Of a stretch of 64,000 nucleotides of DNA, positions 12,095 to 25,900 are shown piece after piece. A program made the translations under genes and the position numbers. This DNA is from Zygnema cylindricum. Lineage: Eukaryota; Streptophyta; Zygnematophyceae; Zygnematales; Zygnemataceae. The notes below the pieces were generated by a model. That model did no database searches. It had not been told where the DNA came from and worked only from the letters and a program-made list of their open reading frames with translations. The DNA is taken from positions 93,238-157,237 of the forward strand of contig JBBHKE010001039.1 in assembly GCA_037447655.1 (NCBI GenBank). The letters are read 5' to 3'. Positions within the stretch are counted from its first letter, which is position 1. Each line of letters starts with the position of its first letter.

Positions 12095-13075
12095 ACTGAC
12101 ACAAAATATGACTCAAAAAGCCAATATGTTTCAAATTCGACACGGTGATACAAATTATAGTAAACTGCCAATTCCCAAAATTGCAGCCCAAATGACTTAG
12201 TAAACCATAAGATATGATGTCTAGAAGTTTCCCAAAAACTTCCCTTAAAAAATCATATTCCCAAAACTGGATACTACAAAATTGGCTAAGTCCTAAGTTA
12301 TATACTCACACTGTCTATCCACTAATCAACACTAATTTGGGTAACCGTTACTACGGTTATTATCTTGACTAACGACAAAGCTTCCTACCTGTACGTCATT
12401 GTACCTCAAAACCCTAATTATTATTTTTCTAAAAACCTGATTAATGGAACACTATTTTTTATCACACTAAAATACAAACTAATGTTATTCAGATATTTAC
12501 AGACATTGAACCGTAAACAAAACGTTCTAAACGTACACAAAACGTTCCAAATGCTTAGTCAGCAGTAGCCGCTAAATTCCAGCCGAATGTGGTTGTGTAG
12601 TACGAAGCACCTAAGTGCTTCGTCACTTGTGGTCCCACGTGAATCACGCCTCGTCACTTTGGTATCCCACGTAAATCTTGCCTCGTCACTTGCGGTCCCA
12701 CGTGAATCGCGTCCGTCGACATCTCTCAAAATCAATGATCATAATTCACTTCCGAAATATCCGGACGTTTCTATTTAATGATCATAAAAATATTTTGTAC
12801 CATATAATTCCAAAATATCTGTATTACTCCAAAAATAGCCGTACCATATGTTTTCCGAGATATTCGGATCAGATTCCGTTCGTCTGATCTGGCGATTCCA
12901 ATTGCCTGCTTCGTGACGCGTGTCGTCGTCACTCCGTAAAACCTGCAGAGGTACAATACACTCTATTGTTCTTTGCCTACTGTAACACTAATAAAGGTTA
13001 GTCTTATATACCACTTTTTTTTTGAACTATTCTAAGTCTACTCTATTTACTTACTAAAGATTTCAAATCTCAACA
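12095..13075 (-). mobile_element. C-family LTR in reverse orientation
   Basis: Read on the minus strand this matches the C-type LTR. The start (complement of 13075 leftward) is TGTTGAGATTTG.., followed by the same blocks in the same order. 'ggctaagtcctaagttatatactcac' and 'agtaaaccataagat' at 12180-12310 are complements of 7740-7890. Its left end near 12095 abuts the decayed C-element RNase H, so the junction looks like a rearrangement or a separate insertion. Confidence 0.65.
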
Positions 13076-14900
13076 TGTAGCGTATAGAAAAATAAAATTA
13101 AAGTAGAAAAACATACGGTACAGCATCTGAAAAATGCGATTTTTTTAGGGTGACTCCCAATTGAGTCAATTTATTTGACAACTATTATTTCGTTTGACAT
13201 TTCATTTATAAAATCAATAATAATTAATATATTCTAGAATTAACTATTGTTAAACCATCTAGGTCTAAAACATGATTGAAATGGACAAAGTTTGACGACC
13301 ACTAAAGGTTGGCGATCCATATTTGTTTGGAATACATGAGTGAAAAACACTAACCAGTGATAAAAAGGTGAAATAAGCGTAAAATAAACAAAATTAGACT
13401 ACCAATAACAATTACTTTATCCTTCAAAAGTGGGCCCACAGTCCATAACTGAAAAATATGTCATACCTAAAGTCAAAATTAAAAGTAACATCTATTTGCA
13501 CGAGTTAATTCACTAAGCCCACACAAGGGCCTAAGAATGGGGGCAAAAATGGGCGACATATGTATATTAGCGATAAAAAGCAAAGTGAAGCGAGGGAGGG
13601 CTTTCAATTCCTCTAGCTTAAAATGATTTTCCACTAAAATCACGAAAAGACTTTTAAAATGACGAGTCCAAAGTTCCAAAAATCACCAAAGTAATGGCAT
13701 GAAGTTTTCCGTTAGGTCTTGGTGTAAGTAGTCTCTTATTTTGAAACTCATTGTACCCTAAATCAGAATACAAGTACGCAATGGTGCTCGGGCAACATGG
13801 CTTATATTTCGTTTAAAAACTCAAAATCCACTTATAGCCGCAAATACCCCCAAAATGACAAAGTGGCCGAAAAGATGCGACACTTTACATTTTAATTGGT
13901 ACTCAAATTTGCTTCCAACTAAAACTATTCTATAAAAAAATTCAACGTATGCCATAGTGTGGCTGTATTGCCTACCCCTCTGTGCGAGCAAGGGAGTAAA
14001 TGCAAGCCATAAGGTTGACAACAAATGTAATGAGGGTTACACATGAGCTTGGGATGTCATGATCGAGAAGTAGGCGAGTGGTAAAAAGAAAGTGAAAAAT
14101 ATCCACATTGAGAGTGGCAAAAATTGGTGTAAAACAAGCCGAGTTCCAACCGAGATCCCTAACCAAAGCAAAGACGACCATGTTGCTGAGTCGACGGGAA
14201 TTGTAATGGAAAAAACGTAATATCAAGTAAATGAAACACTTATGATATATAAAGTATACTAATTGCTATGGGAATTAGGGTTATGTTTCATTTAACATTA
14301 TGCATGCGATTAGGCAATTAAGGTTAAGGTTACAAACGCAAACGAGAGTTAAAGTAGTTCGAATTAAAGAACGAAAACACGTATGTACTCCACTTCGTAT
14401 TTTTTTACATTTTTTTCTCTTTTACTGAGAATATGTTGTTGAATATAAAATTTATTTGAGGAATGATTTCGATTTTAAGGTCGTAAGACGTGGTATAAAA
14501 CAATGTTGCGCCTTAGCCATCACTTGTTACAAAATAAAAATGAGTTATACTCTAGTGTAATATGCGGAGGAATTTATACATATACAAAAGGAAAAAAAAA
14601 TAGGCGTATCCTTTTATATGATCATAATAGCAAACAATATCACCAACGCGGAAGCATATACCACAACAAAAGCATACACAAACAAATCACCTAGCCATTA
14701 ACACAAACCATGTCCAAACAATACACATATTATGTCAAAAGATTTTTTTTTTACGAAACTCTCATTCTCACTCTTGATCAATCCGAATTCTCAAGTCTCT
14801 AAAACACAAACGATACTATAAACGGAGGTGGAAATTTGTATTATTAACAAACTAGCACAAAAGCAACACATATACGCACAAACTAATTTAGTGAGAACCG
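13076..14900. other. AT-rich, no gene recognised
   Basis: Short ORFs on the minus strand at 13479-14226 have no recognisable motif. The right part probably runs into the LTR of the old Copia copy that ends at 15052, but no boundary can be set. Confidence 0.4.
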
Positions 14901-15051
14901 AAAGCACGATTCAATACGACACTACGTACATAGCCTAACAGAACAAACAGCCGCGTCGAAAGAAAACAGTTCAACGTAGGCAAATACAAACATATAGATG
15001 CAAAGGCTCAACCAATGTGCAAATTCACTAATTCCACGATGTTTCTTAACA

Positions 15052-15880
15052 CCCCCCCTTTAATTGTAAGAATCCTCCCACATCGTGGTAAGCCAAGCTT
15101 AGGTTTACCCTCGAAAAGACATCATGCATAACTGACTTTGTAATCATCTTGATATTTTATTTAACAGTCGGCACAGGAATAAATTATTACTCCTCTTTTG
15201 CAAGATCTTTGCTAAAATACCATTGAGTCCTAGTATGTTTCGTACTTTGATGAAACATAAGATTCTCGATTAATGCCATTGAACCCAAAGTGTTTGACGA
15301 GTTTGATAAAACCAGCGATAACGCTTAACTTTTTAAGCATTTCATTCGCCAAAATAACACCTTTTGTCGTACAATGAGCTACCATATATTCGCCCTTTGT
15401 AGAGCACAAGGTCACAATACTTAAGGTGACGTTGGAGTCTGGAACCCTACGCAATCTCCTTTTCACCGGAAAAACTATTGAGTTAAAAAACAAACGCGGT
15501 AATAAATGTCTCGACCAAATAGTGAAATATTAGCTTCACAACCTCACATTGATTTTCTCCAACGCATGAAAATACCCGTTAATGAGTGAAACCACATTAA
15601 CAATGCCCATATGGTCCTTACACTTAAGTAAATAAGGCAACCGATTGCCTCTCGGTTCGGAACATCCCATTCTCTTCAAATTCTTGGACTTACTATATTG
15701 CAATTTTGAAAAAAAAATGTCAAAAAGTGGTTTGCCATTGTTGTTGGAGAATCGTCTTAACACCTTTTTATACTACGCTTAACTCAATTTGATACTCTCC
15801 GAAATATCAAGAATCACTTCAATTCCCAAATCGCATCTCACTCCCCCATATCCGTCACTTTAGACCGTTCTTCGAAACAC
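15052..15880 (-). pseudogene. Old Copia RT/RNase H relic with polypurine tract (element F)
   Basis: On the minus strand, 15763-15536 reads GNRLPYLLKC..VVSLINGYFHALEKI, which fits the end of Copia reverse transcriptase (usually ..SLMYLM.CTRPDI..VVS..SRFM..PGK). Next, 15493-15230 reads IVTLCSTKGEYMVAHCTTKG, the RNase H glutamate block (usually VTLSSTEAEYVAA). After these comes AAAGGGGGGGTGTTAAG at 15062-15045, a polypurine tract plus LTR start. This is a different, older lineage than elements A-C. It is heavily decayed. Confidence 0.7.
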
Positions 15881-16988
15881 ACCTTTAATTCATTGATATC
15901 ATTCAAACTATTTCTTTTATTATTAAAATAATTTTTGTTAACTGAAAAGATAATTTGGTCATCTCTTTCACCCTTTCGTACACACTCGAGAATTTGAAAT
16001 AGTCCTAACAAAGCCAAACTTTGTCCTTACTCTGAGTAACTTTAAATACAAGGTTATCGATGCTTATTTTGATTCGTTTAAGGATTCTAAACTCGATACA
16101 CCATTCCAAGTTCAACTTCTTATTGGCCACCGCTAAAGCAACAATCATTCTCCAAGAGTGAAATGTCACTTATAGGGTATGCTTTATACTTTGACCTAAC
16201 CCACTCTTATTGTTAATAATATTTGTGACCTTGGCCCGAAAAAAAACTAAGATAAACCCTAAAAAACCTTGAAATGTGTGTGTAATATTAAATCAAACAT
16301 AACCCTAATTCTAATAACAATTACTAACCTAATATCAAATTTACCGTTTCTTATAACATTTTCATCTTAGTCAGTTTTGTAGCCACAACCCTAAGAAAAA
16401 AACAATTAGACTACACGTTTGTTGTAATTATAAACGTATTATATGAATTATTCTCCATCATCAATGTTTTGTTAATCTTTTCCGAACACAAATAGTCAAC
16501 ACCAATATATCAAATATTTTTAACCAAAACATTTCTAAAGCAAAAACAAACTTAATTTAAACTAAATTCATCGCAAAATATAATATTGCTCACTAAAAAT
16601 AAAGAATAATTTGCGTTAATTTAACTTGTATTTTTGACCTATTGAAAACTAAACCCTAAATGGACCTTCATGTATTTAAATACTTATAAATATATGTATT
16701 ATTCGGTTTAAAAAATGTTACGTAGAAAAAATATACAGTGCACTATTATCCACAACTTCAACATCACCAAACCACAGGAAGCTCATTTGCTGGTAAGACG
16801 TTAAAGCCTTTCAAACAAGGTAACAAAAATACTGAATACAAATGCATTTTGTTAAAAAAAAAGTAAAAAATATCAAAACCATCAAATACATCAAAAATTT
16901 ACCTCTCATAAATAACAAAGTTTATTTTGATAGAAGGTAATTGCAGTTATTACATGATTGTTTATGCACTCAAAAAGCACGTTGTAAA

Positions 16989-17038
<50 letters not shown>

Positions 17039-17324
17039 ATAAAAAAAAGTACTGCTTATAAATAACAAATTTTATTTTTGTAGGAGGTAATTGCTATTAT
17101 TACACTATTGACTTATTGTCCATGCATGCGCTTGGAATTTTGTACTACTGTAGCAAAAGGTGCATGCGCTAATAATCTTGCTCGTATCAAAAGGTGTACG
17201 GACTATGCTTTCATTATATCTTAATCGTACGGAATGTTACAATAATTACTTTATCTTAGAAAAAAGTATTCCAGGCGCTGCAAACTCTTGCGTAATTGAA
17301 GGAAACCTTATTACTAGTGTTGGG
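15881..17324. repeat. AT-rich intergenic stretch with an (AT)n microsatellite
   Basis: An alternating AT run lies at about 16998-17034. I see nothing else that I can name. Several 'aaccctaa' motifs are scattered and do not form an array. Confidence 0.5.
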
Positions 17325-18064
17325 TAATCCAAAAAAAGCATATTGGGAAGCAGCAAAGAGGGTTCTCAGATACATAGCAGGTACCCGAAAGCTCAAGCTT
17401 ATACTCGGAGGAGGAGAGGTAAAATTACAGACTTAGAGCAATGCCAGCTGGAAATCAACAACCAGTTTTGTTTTGAAAATTGGGAATCAAACTTGCTGCT
17501 GAAGCAGCAAATTACAGAAGGTCACGGCTCAGTCCACAACGGAGTCTGAATATATGGCAGCCAGTTCTGCCCTCAAAGAACTTCTATGGGTTAAGGCCAC
17601 TTTACATGAACTTGGGTATATGCAAACCGGTCCTCAAGTTATATAATGTGACAATGATGCATCTATTGCCATTGCCTCTAACCCCAATCATCATTTTAAA
17701 AGCAAACATATGGATGTCAGAAAACACTTTGTGAGAGAAAATGTGCTTCCAAGAGTGATAAAAATGAGTTATTTACCGGATTAAAAGATGGTGGCTGATA
17801 TGCTGACTAAAGCTCTTCCAGCTCCTAAGTTGAAGTATTGCATAGAGTCTATTGGGTTGAGTGAGTAAGTGAGTCTAAAGATTTAGGGGAGTGTTGAAAT
17901 AAGAAATCTTAATACTCAGTAAAGAAGAGTTGTGAGGAGAGGCCAAGTACTTAGAATATTTTTGATCAAGGTAAGTTGTAATACTTACCTCATTTAGTGT
18001 GACCGTAGCAGTAGTACTTTTGAGTGTATTGTACTTCTGCAGGGACACACGTCAAAAAATGAAT
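17325..18064 (+). pseudogene. C-family Copia RNase H end, polypurine tract and 3' LTR start
   Basis: The first part parallels 11641-11990 (WEAAKRVLRYIAGTRKLKL, then the SDA..GD and TESEYMAASSALKEL blocks in shifted frames). It continues through SKHMDV and the MVADMLTKALPAPKLKYC tail, with an in-frame stop near 17783. A polypurine tract AGGGGAG (17884-17890) and TGTTGAAATAAG at 17891 mark the 3' LTR, which is interrupted at 18064 by element B. Confidence 0.8.
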
Positions 18065-19110
18065 TGCAATTCTGTGTCCTCCATTGGACCACAGAATACA
18101 GGAAGCCTCTAGATAGTATTTAACTAACCCACTTTAAGCCACAACCACTGCTGCCCAAGAAGGCAAACTGACAATTTGACTGCACCCTTGTGTTGCCTGG
18201 ATTCCCATGAGTCCGTAGAAAAAAGAATCACTGAAAACGGCCAACCAGGCGATAAGTTATAGGGTGGCAAAGATGCCAATTTATACAAACTCTCTGAGAG
18301 AGAGGACTATCTACCTAAATTTTCCTAAGTCCTAGTTTTTCCTAATTCCCTCTCACAGCTCCTATCTACTGCCTGTACGAACCAATCACAAAACTGTATA
18401 GTACTAGAAAGTACTACTGCCGATGTACTTTATGTACGGCCTCTGTACGACAAGGCCATTAGTGGACGCGTGTATACTTTCCACTCATCCGTACGTTCCT
18501 CGGAATTCCCGCGACCGAATGATGTCTCCCCACGTGGCGCCAGGTGATGCCACGTCACTAAATGCCAAAGTGACCACTCCGGGATTTCGGCGATGATGTG
18601 CGCCGTTGGATTATATGCGAAACGTAATCTTGGCCGGAATAAATACTTGCGCGATATTTGTTCCGATGTAGAAATAAAATGCGTGGTATCCGTTTTGAAT
18701 TAGCGTCGTACGACGTACTTTATAAAACTGTATATATGTACGCCGTAAACAGTTTTAGTTAAATGAACTTTATCCTTTCGAACTAAATATATATCTATCA
18801 CATACCATAGCACTTAGCATTGGTCCTAGTCTATTAGGATAAAGCTGACCGCTACCGGACGATTTGACGAACCGCAGGTACCGGGATCAAATCTCTGGTC
18901 CGTCAAGTATATTTTTAGTAACCTACTAAAAATAGCTGTCTGTTGAACTAAGGCAGCCATGGATCAACCTCTCTCTTTCCTTCAGTGACTACAACAAGTA
19001 TGGGGGCTAGAGAGCGGAGGTGGAGGCAGGCTGTCCGTCCTTTTTCTTTTTCCTTTTATAAAACCATATTTAAACCTATAAAATACTCTAGAAATCTATA
19101 AATTTCAACA
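18065..19110 (-). mobile_element. 3' LTR of Copia element B (minus strand)
   Basis: On the minus strand the LTR begins TGTTGAAATT (19110 leftward) immediately after polypurine tract AATAAGGGGAG, and ends ..AATTGCA at 18065 (1046 bp). It contains the tRNA-like block (about 18826-18906) and a terminal 8-bp stem ATTCTGTG/CACAGAAT. It interrupts a C-type LTR. Confidence 0.85.
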
Positions 19111-19123
19111 CTCCCCTTATTTT

Positions 19124-21128
19124 CTAGTCTAATTTTAATTTTTCTTTCAACCCGCATTTTTCTCGACAATATTTTAGTTTAGGAGAGGGCACAGGTTTGG
19201 TCATCATGTCAGCCACCATTTCTTCATCAGGTCTATACACAAGATTTAGAATTTTATTTTCAACTTTTTCTCTTACGAAGCTTAATCTTATGTCCATATG
19301 TTTTGCTTTGAAATGGTGTTTTGGATTGGCTGCAATTGCAATTGCAGCTTGGTTATCGCAAAAGATTTCATGCACTCCCTCCTTCATAAATCCCAGTTCT
19401 TGTAACAATGATTTCACCCACATTAGTTCTTTTACAGCAGAACACGACGCCATATACTCAGCCTCCATAGTAGACAGCAACTACCTTTTGTTGCTTACTG
19501 CTCCAACAACAAGCTCCTTCCCCCACATACAAAACATATCCAGAAGTGCATCTTCTCATAGGTGCATCCCCATAATTGGCATCAATCCAAGTGGTGATAT
19601 CAGTGTGCTCCCCTCCCAAATGCAACTATAATTCTCTGGTTCTAACCAGATATCTCATGACTCTCTTGGCTGCCTCCCAGTCTCTCTACCTAGGATCATT
19701 AAGACTCCTACTGAGTACTCCAACTGTTGCCGCTATGTCCGGCCTGGTACAGTTCATAAAATAAATTAAACTTCCTACGACCTGTCTATAAGGGATATAC
19801 TTCATAAACTCTCTCTCCTCTGGACTCATCTGATCATCTAAGATCATCACTCCTCTTTCTACACTCCCATCAATTATTTTTTTCAAGTCCATGGGAGTGG
19901 TACAACTGTTACCATTTTCCATATGGCATTTTTCAAGCATATTACCTATTGTTTCTTTCTGAGTAAGTCTGATAATCTTCTTCCCCCTATCTCTCTCCAT
20001 TTGGATCCCCAAAATATATTTTGCCTCCCCTAAATCCTTCATATCAAATCTGTCCCTAAGATCTTTCTTTAGCCTATTGATATTCTCCAAAGACTTACTT
20101 AACACAAGCAGATCATCCACATATATTGCAATAAAAATGACATCATTCTCATCTTCAAACATTTAGATAGAATGGTCAGAGCTGATCCGGATGTATCCCA
20201 GATCGGTGAGAAACTCATCTAGTTTCTTATTCGACTGTCGAGGAGCCTGTTTCAGTCCATATAAGGACTTTATGAGCCTGCAGATTTTGCTCACTTCTCC
20301 TTCTTCCACAAACCCCTCGGGTTGCCTCATAAAAATTTCTTCCTCTAACACACCATTAAAAAATGCAGTCTTAATGTCCATCTGGTATATTTCCATGTCT
20401 TCCGCTGCGGCCAGACTGAGGAGAATCCTTACCGATGGGAACCAAACAACTGGAGCAAAGGTCACCTCATAGTCAATCCCCTCTTTTTGGGTGAACCCCT
20501 TCGCTCCCAATCGAGCCTTATACCTCTCAATTGTTATTTTCTGGGTTCAGTTTTAGTTTAAATACCCATTAACATCCAATAAGTTTTCGGTCTGGAGGGC
20601 AATCCGCTAGTTCCCAAGTATTTGCTTCCATGATAGAATCCATCTCATCATTTATGGCTCTAATCCATCTTTCTTTCTCTAGACTATTCACTGCCTCTAA
20701 GTAAGACTGAGGCTCATCTAATGAGATAGCTTAGTTACCTTATGGGCAGCTTGTTTTTCATGTATCCTTTTGCTGCTCCTCCTTGCTTTCTCGAACTCCG
20801 AAGCTGGAATGGATGGAAGTCTTGGATTTCTTCTCACTGTCTCATCGGCTCCCCTGTCCATGGAAACCGGTTCTTGTCCCGCTTCTTCTATCTCCTCGAA
20901 GTCCATAGGAGTATGTGAGGTTTCTGGTGAGTCTCCTGTATCTTGGATCTCCCCTGAATCTGTAATCACGGTTTCATTCATGTCCCTTTCGGGAACGACC
21001 GAATTCTCATCACTTTCGGACTCAAATCTGATCCTTATCTTCTTTGTATATTTGAAGGGGTCAAATGACTTCCCTTCATCCATGACAACTAAGTGTTTGA
21101 CCAGAATGATATCTTTCTTTGCTAAGTC
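19124..21128 (-). pseudogene. Copia element B pol fragment (integrase tail, RT, RNase H)
   Basis: Reading down the minus strand: integrase C-terminal region (21128-20718, HLVVMDEGKSFDPFKY); RT (20510-20163, MDIKTAFFNGVLEEEIFM and YGLKQAPRQ); an in-frame TAA at the SDHSI position; more RT (20162-19686, YVDDLLVL); then RNase H (19480-19124, EAEYMASCSAV, CDNQAAIAIA, KHMDIRLSF). Everything upstream of the integrase tail, including gag, protease and the 5' LTR, is missing. At 21128 the sequence jumps into a C-type LTR, and about 416 bp of that LTR is absent compared with 7093-7990. A deletion therefore removed the 5' half of B together with part of its target. Confidence 0.9.
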
Positions 21129-21529
21129 ATAGTACCATTTCGTAGTGTAGTACAGTACAGTTGTTCCAGGTGTAGAGATCTGATTAGTTAGTTTTTTAGT
21201 TGATACTCTTTGTGAGTATAAAGTTAGGACTTAGCCAAAATTGTATCTATCCAGTATTGAGATCTAACTCTCTAAGGACAAGTTTTTGGGAAACTTCCAA
21301 GTGTTACATCTTATGGTTTACTAGTTCAATTGGACTGCAAGTTTGGGAATTGTCAGAATGTATGTCATATTTTACTAGTGTGAATTTTGGTGTTATTTGA
21401 ACACCTTAAGTGAATTCTGTGTTATATCAAAGGTGGTTGTTTGATAGGATTTCTGGAAGCTTTTGCTGAAGTCTATGTCTTCATCTACTACTAGTGGTGG
21501 TCCTCCACCTGCAACTGTGGTTGTAGAAA
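21129..21529 (+). mobile_element. C-family LTR tail and gag start
   Basis: Matches 7690-8090 almost base for base (LTR tail, then gag initiator atgtcttcatctactac at about 21474). It is broken off at 21529, where a C-type LTR in the opposite orientation begins. Together with 17325-18064 it suggests an LTR shared between two tandem C elements. Confidence 0.75.
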
Positions 21530-21861
21530 AACATAGCGAACCGTACATCAAATGTTCTAGGTGCTTAGTCAGCGATAGTCGCTAAAGTACAAGTGATTGT
21601 GGTAGTGTAGTACGAAGAACTTGGGTGCTTTGTCACTTGTGTTCTCACGTGACTCATGATTGTGGTCAAAGGTGAATCACATTCGTTGGCGCAAATGTAG
21701 TAAACGACCATAACGTCGAACCGTACAATGTATTTCCGAAATAAACAGTTAAGACTCCGTTTCTCCAATCCGGTGAATCTAATCGTTTCTTTTATGACGC
21801 GTGTTACTGAATGTCGACGCCACTCTGTAAAACCTGCATCATTTCCTATCATCGACGCATG
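21530..21861 (-). mobile_element. C-family LTR, left part of the target of element A
   Basis: Minus-oriented C-type LTR, alignable with 12508-12950 (gcttagtcagc.., gtagtacgaag.., cactctgtaaaacctgca). It is interrupted by element A and resumes at 29325. The target duplication gcatg (21857-21861) is repeated at 29320-29324. Confidence 0.75.
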
Positions 21862-22930
21862 TGTAACTCTGAGACCTCCATAGGACCTCAGAGTAGGCAG
21901 CTCACACGAAGCCTCTAGGATAACCCTGACCCCTTTGTGTTTCAGCAAGAATAACTGCCACCCTGGCAAACAAAAACTCAGACCACCTTCACCCCTGTAA
22001 AGGCAAGACTCCCCTGAGTCTATAGCAAAAAGAATCTTTGAATTTGCTCCCCTGAGCAGTAAGTTATGAAGGGTCAAAGTTGACCTTTTGTACAGAAGCT
22101 CTCTGGGAGAGAGGGTCCAATCTATCAAATTTTTCTAAGTCCTATCTCTCTCTAAACTCTATCTACTGAAGTACGGCACCAATCATAATAGTGTATCGTA
22201 CATAAGGTACAAGTGCCGATGTACTTTATGTACGGATATTGTACAACATGGCCAACAAGTCGACACATGCTATTTTTGGATTCGTTCTTGGAATCCCAAG
22301 AGATGTCGCAATCCAATGTGATTTTGCCACGTGGCAATTGACGTGACGTCAACCGCAAACCGCCGAAAACCTATTCCACGATCTCGGCATTCTTCGTGGC
22401 CGTCCGATTAAGCCGGATTACAATCGTGACCGTCATAAATACTTCCGCAGTATTTGTTTCGCTTTCTTAACAAAATGCGCAGTATTCGTTTCGGATGTTT
22501 CGTACGCCGTACTTTACAAACTGTGTCTATGTTTAAAGATCCGTTAAATGAAATAGACTACGTGTTAACATTTAAATACCAAACTATATATCTTCAAGCA
22601 TGATGGCAGACTAAATTGCTAAGGCTACAGGCTAAGTTGACGGGCGGTAGGTACCAGGTTCAAACCCTAGGTCCGTCAATTTACATTTTGGTAAATCTAC
22701 CAAAATCTACAACCCGTAACTCTATCTCTAATCAGCATAGGCAGCCATGGCTCTAGCTCCCTCTTCAACCTTCAGTGACTACGACAAGTGTGGGAGCTGA
22801 AGAGAGAAGTTAGAGGCAGACTGCCTCAGCTTCTTTTCTGCATTTTGCAAAACCTAGAAAATACTAAAATAACCTTTTATTTCTACACTCCCCTTATTTT
22901 CTAGTCACTCTTTATTTTAAGACCACACTT

Positions 22931-25900
22931 CTACCGACAGAAAATTAATTTAGGGGAAGGAACAGGTTTGGTCATCATATCAGCTACCATTTCACTATCT
23001 GGTTTATACTCCAAACTGATTATCTTGTTTTCTACTTTCTCTCTAACAAAGCTAAGCCTAATGTCCATGTGTTTGGCTTTAAAGTGATGTTTAGGATTGG
23101 CAGAAATGGCAATGGCAGCCTGATTATCACAAAACACTTTTTGGACACCACTCTTAAGTTGACCAAGCTCACCAAGCAAAGACTTGACCCACATTAATTC
23201 TTTTACAGCAGAGCAAGAAGCCATGTACTCAGCCTCCATGGTGGACTCAGCAATGACCTTTTGCTGCTTGCTACTCCAGCGGGAAGCCCCGTCACCCACA
23301 TACAATACATATCCAGATGTGCATCTCCTCATAGGAGCATCCCCATAGTTGGCATCACTCCAAGTGGTGATGTCAGTATTGTTCCCACCTGAATGCAACC
23401 ATAGATCCCTAGTTCATATGAGATATCTAACGACTCTCTTAGCTGCCTCCCAATCTTTCTTAGTGGGAGCATTCAGACTCCTACTTAGTACTCCTACAGC
23501 AGCGGCTATGTCAGGACGGGTACAATTCATGGAAAATATTAGGCTGCCCACTACTTGTGTATAAGGGATGGTCTGCATAAATCTTTTTTTTTCCGGGCCT
23601 ACCTCATCATCTAAGATTATAACTCCCTCTTCCTCACTCCCCTCACTTCCCTTCTTTAATTCCATAAGAGTGGTACAACTATTAGCCTTGTCCATTTGGA
23701 ATTTTTCTAACATGTTTCAAATGGCTTTTTTTTGAGTTAATCTTATTATCTTTCTATCTCTGTCTCTCTGTACTTGAATTCCTAAAATATACCTTGCTTC
23801 TCCCATATGTTTCATCTCAAATCTTCCTTTTAAATCATTTTTTAACTTATTTATTTTATCCATAAATTTATTTAAAATAAGCAAATCATCAACATAAATT
23901 GCAATAAAAATAATTCCTTCCTCATCTTCAAACAAATAAATTGAGTGATCTGAGCTGATCCGAATATATCCCAAACCTGTAAGAAACTTATCGAGTTTCT
24001 TGTTCCATTGCCGAGGCGCCTGTTTCAGCCCATAAAAGATTTGATCAATCGGCATACCTTGCTTTCCTCCCCTTGCTCCACAAATCCTTCGGGCTGTCGC
24101 ATAAAAATTTCCTCTTCCAACTCTCCATGTAGGAAGGCCGTCTTGATGTCCATCTGATTCACTTCCATGTCTTCTGCTGCCGCCATACTAAGAAGTATCC
24201 GAACCGAAGGAAACCTGACGACCGGGGCAAAAGTCTCCTCGTAGTCAATTCCTTCTTTCTGGGTAAATCCCTTCGCCACTAACCGAGCCTTGTAGCGCTC
24301 AATGGTGTTATCCGGGTTGAGTTTCAGCTAAAATACCCACTTACACCCAATTGGCTTCCTGTCAGGAGGACAATCCACCAATTCCCATGTATCGGCAGCC
24401 ATAATTGAGGCCATCTCCTCGTTAATGGCTGTCTTCCACCGATTTCTTTCAGGACAAGTCATTGCCTCATTATAAGTTTGAGGTTCATCAAGGTGAGACA
24501 GTTTGGTTACCTTATTGTTAACTGGTCTCTCTTCCAGTCTTTTGCTGCATCTTCTTCCTCCCTCAAACTCGGTTGCCGGAATAGATGGTTCTCTAGGATT
24601 CTTGCAAACAGTTTCTACTTCTCCCCTATCCCTTGATTCCGGGTCGATTTCCACCACGTCTTCCGCTTCGGTTGGAGTTAATAGAAGGGGTTCCACATTT
24701 GGGTCCTTCTCGATCTGATCCGTACCTGTAAGATCATCATCTTCTTGAAATCCTGGATAGTTAGGAAGCTCAAAGTCATCAGAATTTTCTGACTCAAATC
24801 TGATCTTGATTGTCCTTGTATGCTTAAAGGGATCAATAGATTTTCCTTCATCCATAACCACTAAATGCTTCACTAGAATAATATCCTCTCTTTTGAGATC
24901 ATAAACTCTATATCCTTTTACATCTTCATCATATCCTAGTAGATATCCTGGTTTTCCTTTTGGGTCTAACTTCCAGTTTGATCGATCTGTGTCTAAACTG
25001 AACACTTGACTACCGAAAACCATTAAGTGTGAAACATCTGATTTTCGGCCTGTCCATCTCTCATAAGGTGTTTGGCCTTTTACTCCTAAAGTAAGAACTC
25101 TATTTTTGAGATAATTTGCACAATTCATTGCTTCGGCCCAAAACTTCTTTCCTATCTTCTTATCGGACAACATACTCCTAGCACTATCACTCAGTTATCT
25201 ATTTAATCTTTCAGCTACACCATTCTGCTCAGGATTTTCAGGAACTGTCTTTTGGTGTTGCACTCCATCTTCTTTCAAAAAATCCTCAAACTGGTTAGAG
25301 GTATACTCTCCACCATTGTCACTCGTTACTCTCTTGATTGAGGTTTCATGGAGTTTTTCACTCCATGCTTTATATTGTTTAAAACATTCCTGAGCCTCTG
25401 ACTTATTTTTCAAAAAATACACTCTGGAATACCGAAACCAATCATCGGTGATAGTCATCATAAATCTCTTCCCCCCGGGTATGGCACTCTGGCCGGCCCC
25501 CATATATCTGTGTGAACTAAATCTAGAATCTTTTCTCCCTTATAGGTGGCAGTTTTTGGGAAGGGTAACGTGTGTGCTTTACCTTGAGCACATCCACTAC
25601 AATCACTTAGATTCTCAACTTCACCGAACTGAATCCCTTCCACTACTCCCATCTTTTTCATCTCTCTTAATTTATCTAGATTCACATGCCCAAGCCTCTT
25701 ATGCCACAACATTATATCATGAATACCAGCATAGTAAAGTTTCTTCTTTTCATTGCTTAAAATCAGCCTAAACATCCCTTGGCTACCTTTTTCAGCAGTG
25801 AAATAAACTTCCTTCTCAAAACTAGCAGTAAAGACTCCTTTCCTAGTGCTAGTATCAAAACCCTTATCATCTAATACAGAGTAGAGATGAGGTTTTTGTT

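Noticed and set aside
13479-14226. Minus-strand ORFs of 66-84 codons
   Set aside because: No motif, no start context, no splice pattern; AT-rich chance ORFs.
16200-16700. Scattered aaccctaa motifs, possible telomere-like repeat
   Set aside because: Not in tandem; single occurrences in AT-rich DNA.
21565-22358. Minus-strand ORFs of 187 and 68 codons
   Set aside because: They lie in LTR sequence of elements A and C; near-identical ORFs recur in the other LTR copy at 27216-27733.
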